NCBI GenBank assembly: GCA_002401565.1
Contig: NVTL01000024.1
Location: forward strand, 15,962-26,625
Origin: Rhodospirillaceae bacterium
GTDB lineage: Bacteria > Pseudomonadota > Alphaproteobacteria > Rhodospirillales > Magnetovibrionaceae
Reading direction: 5' to 3'
DNA length: 10,664 nucleotides
Shown here: positions 1 to 7,045 of the stretch, piece after piece
How positions within the stretch are numbered: the stretch's first letter is position 1
How the letters are laid out: the number at the start of each line of letters is the position of its first letter
Program-made: the position numbers and the translations under genes
Notes under the pieces: model-generated
The model's input: only the letters and a program-made list of their open reading frames with translations
Databases searched by the model: none
What the model was told of the DNA's origin: nothing

Positions 1-662
1 CCGCCGCCCATATCGATCAACGTCACGCCCAGTTTCATTTCGTCTTCGACCAACGCCGCCAAAGCCGAAGCATAAGGCGTCACCACCCGGCCTTCGACAT
101 TTAAATGGCACCGATTAACACACGTATCAACGTTGCGAATGGCATTTACGCCAGCCGTCACCACATGCAAGTTCACGCCCAAACGGTCGCCAAACATACC
201 GCGCGGATCACGCACACCGCGGTTGCCATCGATGGAATAACCAACGGGAATGACGTGGACAATTTCTTGATCGTCGGGGACTTCTTTGGCCAGACTGGTT
301 TCGTCCAAAATCTTACGCAGATCCTGGTCGCCGATTTCATGGCCGGAAATGCCGATATCAAAGGCCACCAAACGCGATTTGAAATGAGGACCCGACAAAG
401 CGATGCTTACACCATCGATATTTACACCCGCCATTTCTTCGGCGGCGCCAACGGCCGCGCGGACCGCGACTTCGGCCTTGTCCATATCAACAATTGCGCC
501 GTTTTGCACGCCACCCGACACATGATGTCCCACGCCAATGATGCGCGCGGGGTTTGTGCCTTCTTGGCGCGCAATCAGGCACGTGACCTTGGTGGTCCCA
601 ATGTCCAATGTGGCGACCAAACCGTTTTTGGGTTTGGTATGTTGAGTGTGTCGATGCATCAT
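1..662 (-). CDS. ftsA: Cell division protein FtsA, N-terminal half (3' end cut by window edge)
   Basis: FtsA is an actin-like ATPase that tethers FtsZ filaments to the cytoplasmic membrane and recruits later divisome proteins. I translated this frame directly from the reverse complement: 220 codons are visible, against roughly 410-440 residues for the family, and the frame is open to the window edge. The phosphate-1 loop DIGTTKV is at residues 20-26. The FtsA-specific 1C subdomain follows at about 90-165, with the characteristic HVIPVGYSIDG (136-146) and RDPRGMFGDRLGV (151-163). The phosphate-2 loop begins at LIDMGG (215-220), where the window ends. The start is ATG at 660-662, followed directly by a second in-frame ATG at 657-659. 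An in-frame TAA four codons upstream rules out a longer protein. The start lies 19 bases after the ftsQ stop and has no clear Shine-Dalgarno sequence, unlike most of its neighbours. The C-terminal amphipathic membrane helix cannot be seen. Family assignment is very secure; which of the two ATGs is used is uncertain. Confidence 0.96.
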   Translation of the reverse strand, partial: MMHRHTQHTKPKNGLVATLDIGTTKVTCLIARQEGTNPARIIGVGHHVSGGVQNGAIVDMDKAEVAVRAAVGAAEEMAGVNIDGVSIALSGPHFKSRLVAFDIGISGHEIGDQDLRKILDETSLAKEVPDDQEIVHVIPVGYSIDGNRGVRDPRGMFGDRLGVNLHVVTAGVNAIRNVDTCVNRCHLNVEGRVVTPYASALAALVEDEMKLGVTLIDMGG

Positions 663-681
663 TATCGTCGTACTTTATGGT

Positions 682-1533
682 TTAAGTTTCTTGACCTTTT
701 GGGGTCGGCTCGGGTTTTCGCAAAGCTGTCGGAGCCCGGCGCACAATCACCCGATCGGGTAAGCGTAAATCTAAAACCTTAACATCTCGTCCAAATATTT
801 GACTTTGTGTTTCCAAATCGACCAAGCGGGATAAGGCCGCCGGGGCGCCGTTTTCGGGCAGACGCACATTAATACCGCCGTCCATCAACAAATCCCAACG
901 CCGGCCACCAATCCGCACGGCCGCGATGACCTTTGTTTTCAAATTGGGTTGAGTTTCCAACAATTCAAGCAATCCACTGACATAATCAGGAGCATCTTCG
1001 CCCACCACGTGGATCAGGCTTTCATATTTTTCCAGCTGGGCGTTCGAAATGACTTCGCCTTCTTCGTCGATCAGTTCGAAATCGCCTTTGTTTTGCCAAA
1101 GCGCGATCGGTTGGCGTTCGGCCAAATGAACGGCAAGAGTATCGGGAAATTGGCGTTCGATGCGCACGTATTGAACCCATGGCAGAGCTTCGATGCGGCG
1201 CTTGGCTTTTTCGAAATCATAGGTCAACATGGGCGCACCGCGCACCACGCCCAAGGCTTCTAACAAATCTTTGCGTGTGGTTTTATTTCGCCCCGTTACC
1301 AAGACTTCTTGAAGGGTCAGCCCCATGTCCGTTGAGACTTTAATGGCAGACCATTTAACGGACGCCATTACGTCTTTGCCCCAGCCCGTTTTGACCACCC
1401 ACGTTGTGCCACTCAACATCACGGCAACAAGAACGACTGCCCCGAAAACTAGCGCTTGCGGACGACGCCACAAGGGCACCACGCGTTTGCGTTTTGGCGT
1501 ACCCAATTCATCAGAGGATAAAATCGTATTCAT
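682..1533 (-). CDS. ftsQ: Cell division protein FtsQ
   Basis: FtsQ is a bitopic inner-membrane divisome protein that, with FtsL and FtsB, links the early cytoplasmic ring to the septal synthase FtsW/FtsI. The 283-residue protein has the expected layout: a basic cytoplasmic N-terminus (RKRVVPLWRRP, 15-25), one membrane segment at about 27-47, and a periplasmic POTRA domain at about 72-141. The POTRA domain contains VLVTGRNKT, the ALPWVQYVRIERQFPDTL stretch and the closing ERQPIALW. The FtsQ/DivIB beta domain follows at about 145-265, ending in VLDLRLPDRVIVR. The tail is short and rich in Pro and Lys, as is common in Alphaproteobacteria. The ATG overlaps the ddl stop as ATGA, and GGAG lies 8 bases upstream inside the end of ddl, so translation is probably coupled to ddl. 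FtsQ sequences diverge strongly, so the call rests on domain layout plus position between ddl and ftsA. Together these leave little doubt. Confidence 0.95.
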   Translation of the reverse strand: MNTILSSDELGTPKRKRVVPLWRRPQALVFGAVVLVAVMLSGTTWVVKTGWGKDVMASVKWSAIKVSTDMGLTLQEVLVTGRNKTTRKDLLEALGVVRGAPMLTYDFEKAKRRIEALPWVQYVRIERQFPDTLAVHLAERQPIALWQNKGDFELIDEEGEVISNAQLEKYESLIHVVGEDAPDYVSGLLELLETQPNLKTKVIAAVRIGGRRWDLLMDGGINVRLPENGAPAALSRLVDLETQSQIFGRDVKVLDLRLPDRVIVRRAPTALRKPEPTPKGQET

Positions 1534-2435
1534 TCATCACACTCCGCATGGTCGATCATCCATTTCACCAAAGCTTCAAAATTAATGCCCACATGGGCCG
1601 CTTGTTCCGGCACAAGTGAAGTCTTGGTCATGCCCGGTTGAGTATTGGTTTCCAAAATATAAACGGTTTCACCATCGTATCGAAAATCAGAACGGCTGAT
1701 GCCGCGACAGCCCAGTGCGGTATGGGCCCGTTCGGCCAAACGCATGGTTTCATTGTAGACCTTTTCGGGTAAATCGGCGGGCAAAGTGTGCGCAGATTCA
1801 CCAACCACGTATTTAGCATCAAAATCATAGAACCCATGTTCCGTATCAATTTCGGTGACCGCCATGGCTTTGCCGCCCATCACCGCAACGGTCAATTCAC
1901 GCCCGGCAATAAACTTTTCGATCATGACCTTTTCGCCATACGGCCATTCGTCTTCTTCGAAGGGCAAGCCATCTTTTTCGTCGTGTACGATATGCACATC
2001 AACGCTGGACCCTTCGTTCAAGGGTTTGATCACATAGGGAACGTCCATGACACCGCCGGCCAAAACCTGTTCGCGGGTGGCGATAACATGTCTGGCGATG
2101 GGAATTCCGGCGTTTTTAAAAACACATTTCGCAAGCGGTTTATCCATGGCCGCAGCAGACGCAACAAGGCCCGAATGGGTGTACGGAATTTTCAAGATAT
2201 CCAACAAACCCTGAATACATCCATCTTCACCCCAACGCCCGTGCAAAGCATTAAAGACCGCGTACGGGGGTGGATACAGGTGCGTCAACATCGCCCCGAT
2301 GTCGCGTTTTACATCCAAAGGCGTGACAATAAATCCGGCTTTTTGCAAAGCGTTTGTACAGGCGGCTCCCGACAGCAATGACACTTTACGTTCCGAAGAC
2401 CAGCCGCCCATCAGAACGACGATTTGCTTACTCAT
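1530..2435 (-). CDS. ddl: D-alanine--D-alanine ligase (DdlB type)
   Basis: This cytoplasmic ATP-grasp ligase joins two D-alanines, using ATP, to make the dipeptide that MurF adds to the precursor. Its 301 residues are normal for DdlB. Visible motifs: GGWSSERKVS (10-19), with Glu15 at the first D-Ala site; HGRWGEDGCIQG (65-76); the ATP-binding lysines Lys99 and Lys137 (YVIKP); the glycine/serine loop EGSSV (141-145); FYDFDAKY (202-209); and the metal and substrate residues Arg248, Asp250, Glu262 and Asn264 (SRSDF and ETNTQPGMT). The tyrosine at 203 corresponds to the residue that, with the Glu and Ser, marks D-Ala-D-Ala rather than D-Ala-D-Lac ligases, so a D-Lac product is not expected. The gene overlaps the murB stop by ATGA at its start and the ftsQ start by ATGA at its end. 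A strong AAGGAG lies 7 bases before the ATG. A lysine follows the PGMT motif where many alphaproteobacterial relatives, as I recall, have proline; this is a minor difference. Confidence 0.97.
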   Translation of the reverse strand: MSKQIVVLMGGWSSERKVSLLSGAACTNALQKAGFIVTPLDVKRDIGAMLTHLYPPPYAVFNALHGRWGEDGCIQGLLDILKIPYTHSGLVASAAAMDKPLAKCVFKNAGIPIARHVIATREQVLAGGVMDVPYVIKPLNEGSSVDVHIVHDEKDGLPFEEDEWPYGEKVMIEKFIAGRELTVAVMGGKAMAVTEIDTEHGFYDFDAKYVVGESAHTLPADLPEKVYNETMRLAERAHTALGCRGISRSDFRYDGETVYILETNTQPGMTKTSLVPEQAAHVGINFEALVKWMIDHAECDE

Positions 2436-3367
2436 GCCCCGTCTCCTTCAGCAGCCATGCCGATGCGGCGAATTTCCCACACCAGTTCAACTTTGGATTT
2501 TTCCAACACCCGGCGGCGCACTTCGTCGCCAAGGTTTTCAATATCGGCCGCCGTTGCCGACCCGGTATTGATTAAAAAATTACAATGCAGTTCGGATACT
2601 TGCGCCCCACCGATTTGCAAACCCCGACATCCGGCGTCGTCAATCAATTGCCAAGCCTTTTGCCCCTTGGGGTTTTTAAAAGTCGATCCACCTGTGCGGG
2701 TGCGCAAAGGCTGTGTGCCTTCGCGGGCATTTTTAATATCGTTCATGCGGGCATCGATGTCCGCCGCGTTTCCGGCATGGCCCCGCAAATGAGCCTCAAC
2801 AAAAATCCAATCGTTTGGCACGCTGCATTTGCGGTAGCTAAAGCCCAAATCGTCGGCGGCTAACGCATGACGATTGCCATCCATATCTATGGCGACCGCC
2901 CCTTGCACGATGTTTTGCATTTCGGCACCGTAAGCTCCGGCATTCATGCGCAGGGCTCCGCCGATGGTGCCCGGCACGCCGCTTAAAAATTCCAATCCGG
3001 TGATGCTGCCTTCTTGGGCTGCGCGGGCAATGTTCACGTCCAACACGCCGGCTCCACAAATAATGTCGGCGTTGTTCACAGAAATTTTGGCAAAATCGCG
3101 GCCTAAACGAATGACCACACCCGCCACACCACCGTCACGGACCAACAGGTTTGATCCGACCCCGATGATGGTGACGGGAATATCTTTGGGTTTTGCTTTT
3201 AAAAACGCGGCAAGGTCATCTGCATCAGCAGGCTTAAACAAGACCTCTGCCGGGCCACCCACACCAAACCATGTCACCTTTGATAAAGGCGCATTTTCGC
3301 TTAGCCGTCCGCGCACGGGCGGCAGACGATCCAGCAGGGTTTGCGTTTGTGGGGCCGCCGAAGACAT
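2432..3367 (-). CDS. murB: UDP-N-acetylenolpyruvoylglucosamine reductase MurB
   Basis: MurB is the cytoplasmic FAD enzyme that uses NADPH to reduce UDP-GlcNAc-enolpyruvate to UDP-MurNAc. The 311-residue protein shows FAD-binding elements NTWFGVGG-like (TWFGVGGPAEVL, 32-43), IGVGSNLLVRDGG (68-80) and the GLEFLSGVPGTIGGALRMNAGAYG region (124-147). The catalytic set is present: Tyr178-Arg179 in FSYRKC, the proton-donor Ser228 in RTGGSTFKNP, and Glu298 near the C-terminus in VELVWEIRRIG. The length and the short C-terminal part fit the compact type II MurB rather than the longer E. coli form. The frame is open for 26 more codons upstream, but those would lie inside murC and show no MurB similarity. 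I therefore place the start at ATG 3365-3367, which shares one base with the murC TGA (TGATG) and has AAGGGA 8 bases upstream. The stop overlaps the ddl start as ATGA. Confidence 0.96.
   Translation of the reverse strand: MSSAAPQTQTLLDRLPPVRGRLSENAPLSKVTWFGVGGPAEVLFKPADADDLAAFLKAKPKDIPVTIIGVGSNLLVRDGGVAGVVIRLGRDFAKISVNNADIICGAGVLDVNIARAAQEGSITGLEFLSGVPGTIGGALRMNAGAYGAEMQNIVQGAVAIDMDGNRHALAADDLGFSYRKCSVPNDWIFVEAHLRGHAGNAADIDARMNDIKNAREGTQPLRTRTGGSTFKNPKGQKAWQLIDDAGCRGLQIGGAQVSELHCNFLINTGSATAADIENLGDEVRRRVLEKSKVELVWEIRRIGMAAEGDGA
2443..2448 (-). promoter_or_regulatory. Ribosome binding site of ddl
   Basis: AAGGAG on the minus strand lies 7 bases before the ddl ATG, inside the last codons of murB. 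It supports the ATG at 2433-2435 and suggests ddl can recruit ribosomes itself as well as by coupling through the ATGA overlap. Confidence 0.8.
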
Positions 3368-4785
3368 CAATCTGATCCCTTTATTTTTTGCAAACGATCC
3401 GGCAAGGCATTTGCCCATTGGGTAATGTTTCCGGCGCCCATGCACAACACCATGTCACCGGATTTGGCAACGTTGGCAATCGCATCGGGCAGATGATCCG
3501 GGTCGGTCAAAGCCATTACGGTGCGGTGCCCATGTTCGCGCAAGCCCGCGACCAAATGATCGCGGTCAAAGCCTTCGATTAAGGTTTCCCCGGCTTCGAA
3601 TACATCGGCGACCAACACCACATCGGCGTCATTAAAACAGGTGCAGAAATCTTCGAACAAATCACGCAGGCGGGAATACCGATGCGGCTGCACAACGGCA
3701 ATCACCTGATTGTCACCAACGGCTCCGCGTGCGGCTTTTAAGACCGCTGCAACTTCAACAGGGTGATGAGCGTAATCGTCAATGATGGTAATGCCCGCGA
3801 CTTCCCCGGTTTTGGTAAAGCGCCGTTTGACACCTTCGAAACCATCAAAGCCCGTGGCAATTTGTTTGTTATCGATGCCCATTTCCCGAGCAATCGCAAC
3901 GGCGGCCAAGGCATTTTGAACGTTATGAGACCCATACATGGGCAATTTCACATCCGAAATGGTCACGGTTTCTTCTTCGCCAAAATCGGTAAAGGTAATG
4001 TCAAAAATCATGCCGCCGGGACCGGGGCGTACATTGGTGCCGCGCACCATCGCTTGCGGGTTAAAGCCATAGGTAATGATCCGGCGATCTGATACGCGCG
4101 GAATCAGCGCCTGCACTTCTGCATGGTCGATGCACAATGCGGCAAATCCATAAAACGGAATGTTTTCGACAAACTGGACAAAGGCTTGGCGCAGAGTATC
4201 AAAATCACCATAGTGATCTAAATGTTCCGGGTCGATGTTGGTGACCACACAAATGGTTGCGGGCAGTTTTAAAAACGTACCGTCTGATTCGTCAGCTTCG
4301 GCCACCATCCATTCGCCACCGCCCAAACGTGCGTTTGATCCCCATGCGTTGATAATACCGCCATTGATGACCGTGGGGTCTTGTCCCGCCGCGTCCAACA
4401 ATTGGGCAATCAACGATGTGGTTGTGGTTTTGCCATGGGTGCCGCCCACCGCAATGGACCATTTTAAACGCATTAATTCACCCAACATTTCGGCGCGGCG
4501 CACCACGGGCAACAAACGCGAACGGGCCGCCACGACCTCTGCGTTATCGGCTTTAACGGCTGAGGAAATAACCACAACGCCAGCGTCTTCGACGTTATCT
4601 GCACTGTGGCCGATGAAGATTCTAACACCCAAATCCCGCAATCGCGTCACGTTGGGGCCTTCGGCTTGATCTGAGCCTTGCACGCTGTACCCAAGGTTAT
4701 GCAAAACCTCGGCGATGCCGCTCATGCCGATGCCGCCAATGCCGACAAAATGGATGGTCCCGATGGATAAGGGTAAGGCTCTCAT
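3367..4785 (-). CDS. murC: UDP-N-acetylmuramate--L-alanine ligase MurC
   Basis: MurC adds L-Ala to UDP-MurNAc with ATP, the first amino-acid step of the peptidoglycan precursor in the cytoplasm. With the start chosen here the protein has 472 residues, usual for the family. The N-terminal Rossmann domain that binds UDP opens with [18 protein letters not shown] (11-28). The central ATPase domain has the P-loop [11 protein letters not shown] (114-124, Lys119), the EADESDGTF acid motif (163-171) and [12 protein letters not shown] (183-194). [10 protein letters not shown] (286-295) leads into the C-terminal domain, which has [10 protein letters not shown] (336-345), QPHRYSR (366-372) and GAGNI (450-454). 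The open frame extends 30 codons upstream, but that stretch lies inside murG and lacks family similarity. ATG at 4783-4785 overlaps the murG TGA as ATGA and puts the GxGGxGM motif at the normal distance from the N-terminus. The Shine-Dalgarno is weak (GGAA), so re-initiation after murG is likely. The stop shares one base with the murB start. Confidence 0.97.
   Translation of the reverse strand: MRALPLSIGTIHFVGIGGIGMSGIAEVLHNLGYSVQGSDQAEGPNVTRLRDLGVRIFIGHSADNVEDAGVVVISSAVKADNAEVVAARSRLLPVVRRAEMLGELMRLKWSIAVGGTHGKTTTTSLIAQLLDAAGQDPTVINGGIINAWGSNARLGGGEWMVAEADESDGTFLKLPATICVVTNIDPEHLDHYGDFDTLRQAFVQFVENIPFYGFAALCIDHAEVQALIPRVSDRRIITYGFNPQAMVRGTNVRPGPGGMIFDITFTDFGEEETVTISDVKLPMYGSHNVQNALAAVAIAREMGIDNKQIATGFDGFEGVKRRFTKTGEVAGITIIDDYAHHPVEVAAVLKAARGAVGDNQVIAVVQPHRYSRLRDLFEDFCTCFNDADVVLVADVFEAGETLIEGFDRDHLVAGLREHGHRTVMALTDPDHLPDAIANVAKSGDMVLCMGAGNITQWANALPDRLQKIKGSD
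3376..3381 (-). promoter_or_regulatory. Ribosome binding site of murB, deciding its start
   Basis: AAGGGA lies 8 bases upstream of ATG 3365-3367, inside the last codons of murC. This site, the one-base overlap with the murC stop, and the lack of MurB similarity further upstream together favour this ATG over the earlier in-frame ATGs at 3416-3418 and 3443-3445. Confidence 0.75.
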
Positions 4786-5897
4786 TGTTCTGTTCCACGT
4801 TGTGAAGTTGATAATTTTACGACCATATCGGCCAAACATTTTGCCGCATCGCCGCGCCCAAGAGTGGACGCACACCGCGCGGCTTTTTCCAACACGGCGG
4901 GCAAACCCAACAACGAGTCTAACCGCGCTGCCAATGCATCGGCATTAAAAGTATTTTGGGGCATGATCCACCCTGCCCCCGCCGCATCCACAGCCCGAGC
5001 ATTATAGGTTTGATGATCGTCAGCTGCAAAGGGATACGGCACCAAAATTGAAGGCCTACCAACCGCTAAGGCTTCCGATACAGATGAGGCTCCGGCGCGA
5101 GAAATCATCAGGTGAGCCTTGGCCATGCGTTCAGGCACATCGTCAATAAAAGTGCCCAAATGTGCCCGAATACCGCTTTTTTGATAAGCCGCTTTAACCG
5201 ATGCCAGATCTTCTTCACGGCACTGTTGGGTAATGTCCAGACGAGCCTTGAGGACATCTGGCAATTTATCCAGTGCGGCGGGAATGACTTCGCTTAACAC
5301 CGTGGCGCCTTGCGATCCGCCCAGCACCAAAATACCCAAAGCACTGTCGCCTTCTGCATTTGGAAAAGGGGCCGTGGATTTTGCCGCGATGGGGGCCCGT
5401 ACCGGCATGCCTGTTAATTCAACTTTGTCTTTGTTGGCTGCGTCTAAACCTTGGGTATCGGTAAACGATGTCGCAATGCCATTGACCCGCCCGGCCAACA
5501 AACGATTGGCCCGGCCCAACAAGGCATTTTGTTCGTGAATGATGGTTGGAATGGACGCAAAGGTCGCCGCCATCATGGTCGGCACGGAGGCATATCCACC
5601 AAAGCCAACCACCACATCAGGCTTTAAGCCTTTCAACAACCGCCACGCTTGCCACGTGCCAATGCCCAAAGCCACAACGCTTTTGATGCGGGCAAAGATG
5701 CTTTTGCCCGCGATGCCGCCGGCTTGAATATGGTAGGTGGTCAAATCACCCAAGGCTCCGCCATAGGCTTGTCCACGTTTGTCGGTGACCAGACCTAAAC
5801 GAAAGCCACGATCTAAAAGTTCTGAGGCCAAGGCTTCGGCGGGGAACACATGCCCCCCGGTGCCGCCAGCGGCCAAAAGAATAAGTTGAGAGGTCAT
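4782..5897 (-). CDS. murG: Lipid II synthase MurG (UDP-GlcNAc:lipid I GlcNAc transferase)
   Basis: MurG is a peripheral GT-B glycosyltransferase on the cytoplasmic membrane face. It moves GlcNAc from UDP-GlcNAc to lipid I, giving lipid II. The 371-residue protein shows the family's glycine loops: [18 protein letters not shown] (7-24), with His16, and VVGFGGYAS (96-104). [15 protein letters not shown] (121-135) follows, and GTGGH-type acceptor-side residues are intact. In the C-terminal UDP-GlcNAc domain, LGGSQGA (192-198), [19 protein letters not shown] (266-284, Glu275 in the ribose-binding position) and [14 protein letters not shown] (287-300) are present. The start overlaps the ftsW stop (ATGA) and has a very strong GGGGAGG 6 bases upstream, the best ribosome site in the window. 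The stop overlaps the murC start (ATGA). Its place between ftsW and murC is the normal dcw position. Confidence 0.98.
   Translation of the reverse strand: MTSQLILLAAGGTGGHVFPAEALASELLDRGFRLGLVTDKRGQAYGGALGDLTTYHIQAGGIAGKSIFARIKSVVALGIGTWQAWRLLKGLKPDVVVGFGGYASVPTMMAATFASIPTIIHEQNALLGRANRLLAGRVNGIATSFTDTQGLDAANKDKVELTGMPVRAPIAAKSTAPFPNAEGDSALGILVLGGSQGATVLSEVIPAALDKLPDVLKARLDITQQCREEDLASVKAAYQKSGIRAHLGTFIDDVPERMAKAHLMISRAGASSVSEALAVGRPSILVPYPFAADDHQTYNARAVDAAGAGWIMPQNTFNADALAARLDSLLGLPAVLEKAARCASTLGRGDAAKCLADMVVKLSTSQRGTEQ
4793..4796 (-). promoter_or_regulatory. Weak ribosome binding site of murC
   Basis: Only GGAA (within GTGGAA) lies 7 bases before ATG 4783-4785. The weak site, together with the ATGA overlap, suggests murC is translated mainly by ribosomes that have just ended murG. 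Confidence 0.45.
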
Positions 5898-7045
5898 CTT
5901 AATCCTCCCCGAACCGAGCGGATAAATTTAGAACTTTCACCGGGTCGAATACGTGTCAACGCCAACACCATGCCCATGCCCAAGGCCAAAGCCAAAGTTG
6001 ACGACCCGCCATAACTGATGAACGGCAAGGTCATGCCCTTGGGCGGAATAAGGTTGGTGGTTGAGGCAATGTTGATCACGGCTTGCAACGCGAACTGCGT
6101 TAACAAACCCGCCGTCGCGACCACGACAAAAAAGTCGGTGTCTTTAAAGACGCGGGAAAATCCGCGCACAACGATAAAGGCAAACAAGCCAACGATCAGC
6201 AAGCACATCAACAAGCCAAATTCTTCCCCGGCCACAGCCAAAATGAAATCGGTGTGAGCATCGGGCAGAACTTCTTTAACCCGGCCTTCGCCCGGTCCGC
6301 GCCCAAATAAACCGCCGTTTGAAAAAGCATCTAAGGATCGATCAACCTGATAGCCCTGTCCGCCCACGGGGCTTAAAAACTGATCGATGCGAATGCGCAC
6401 GTGGTCAAAGGATAAATACACGGCAAAGCCGCCCATGATAAAGATCAAGGCCACCGCGCCGACCAACACCAAAGGCAGCCCCGCGATAAAAAATTGCACC
6501 GCCCAAACGCACGACACAACCACCGTCATGCCAAAGTCGGGCTGCAACAACAACAAGCCGACCACCAAGATATAAAGACCGATGGAAATGGCATAGCCCG
6601 GCACGTTTTGGTTCAGTTTTTGGGCGGAAAACATCCACGCCGCAATCACCGCAAAGCTGGGTTTGATAAATTCAGAAGGCTGCAAAGACATCCCGCCAAG
6701 GCTTAACCAACGGGTTGCCCCTTTGACTTCGGCGCCGACAAACAGCACCAAAGCCATTCCGATCATCGCTCCACCAAACATCAACAACGCCAAACGCAAG
6801 ACACCGCGCGGTGTCAACAAAGACGTCGCCACCATCAGCAACATTGCTATGGGTAAAAAGACAAAATGACGGTTTACAAAATGAAAACTTTCCAAGCCAA
6901 TGCGTTCGGCAACCGCCGGGGACGCCGCCAACACCAAAATCGCACCCAGCGCCGCAATCAAAAAGATCGACAGCAACGTCCAGCGGTCAATGGTCCACCA
7001 CCACTGACTAACAACGGACGTATCGGTGCGGGTGAAGGTGCTCAT
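5894..7045 (-). CDS. ftsW: Septal peptidoglycan glycosyltransferase FtsW (SEDS family)
   Basis: FtsW is a polytopic inner-membrane enzyme that polymerises lipid II into septal glycan strands, together with the transpeptidase FtsI. The 383-residue protein is mostly hydrophobic, with about ten predicted membrane segments after a short Trp-rich cytoplasmic N-terminus. Family motifs: KGATRWLSLGGMSLQPSEFIK (from 108), LLQPDFGM (166-173), the large extracytoplasmic loop with SNGGLFGRGPGEGRVKEVLP (242-261), then DAHTDFILAVAGEEFG (262-277). Asp266 in HTDF aligns with the catalytic aspartate of SEDS polymerases. Further on are INIASTTNLIPPKGMTLPFI (324-343) and SYGGSS (344-349). The motifs cannot by themselves exclude RodA, but the position between murD and murG identifies FtsW. 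The start overlaps murD's stop (ATGA), with GGAAAGGG 7 bases upstream. The stop overlaps murG's start (ATGA). Confidence 0.97.
   Translation of the reverse strand: MSTFTRTDTSVVSQWWWTIDRWTLLSIFLIAALGAILVLAASPAVAERIGLESFHFVNRHFVFLPIAMLLMVATSLLTPRGVLRLALLMFGGAMIGMALVLFVGAEVKGATRWLSLGGMSLQPSEFIKPSFAVIAAWMFSAQKLNQNVPGYAISIGLYILVVGLLLLQPDFGMTVVVSCVWAVQFFIAGLPLVLVGAVALIFIMGGFAVYLSFDHVRIRIDQFLSPVGGQGYQVDRSLDAFSNGGLFGRGPGEGRVKEVLPDAHTDFILAVAGEEFGLLMCLLIVGLFAFIVVRGFSRVFKDTDFFVVVATAGLLTQFALQAVINIASTTNLIPPKGMTLPFISYGGSSTLALALGMGMVLALTRIRPGESSKFIRSVRGGLR
5904..5910 (-). promoter_or_regulatory. Strong ribosome binding site of murG
   Basis: GGGGAGG on the minus strand lies 6 bases before ATG 5895-5897 and overlaps the last codons of ftsW. 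It is the strongest Shine-Dalgarno match in the window. Confidence 0.85.

Noticed and set aside
105..782. 225-residue open frame on the plus strand opposite ftsA
   Set aside because: It lies fully antisense to a clear FtsA and the end of FtsQ, has no recognisable domain and no clear ribosome site, and is explained by the codon bias of the real gene on the other strand.
1788..2381. 197-residue open frame on the plus strand opposite ddl
   Set aside because: It mirrors the ddl reading frame and has no recognisable motifs. The minus-strand protein carries all Ddl catalytic residues.
2946..3425. 159-residue open frame on the plus strand opposite murB
   Set aside because: A shadow frame rich in Pro, Thr and Ser, with no domain. 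It crosses the murB-murC junction, where both minus-strand genes are well supported.
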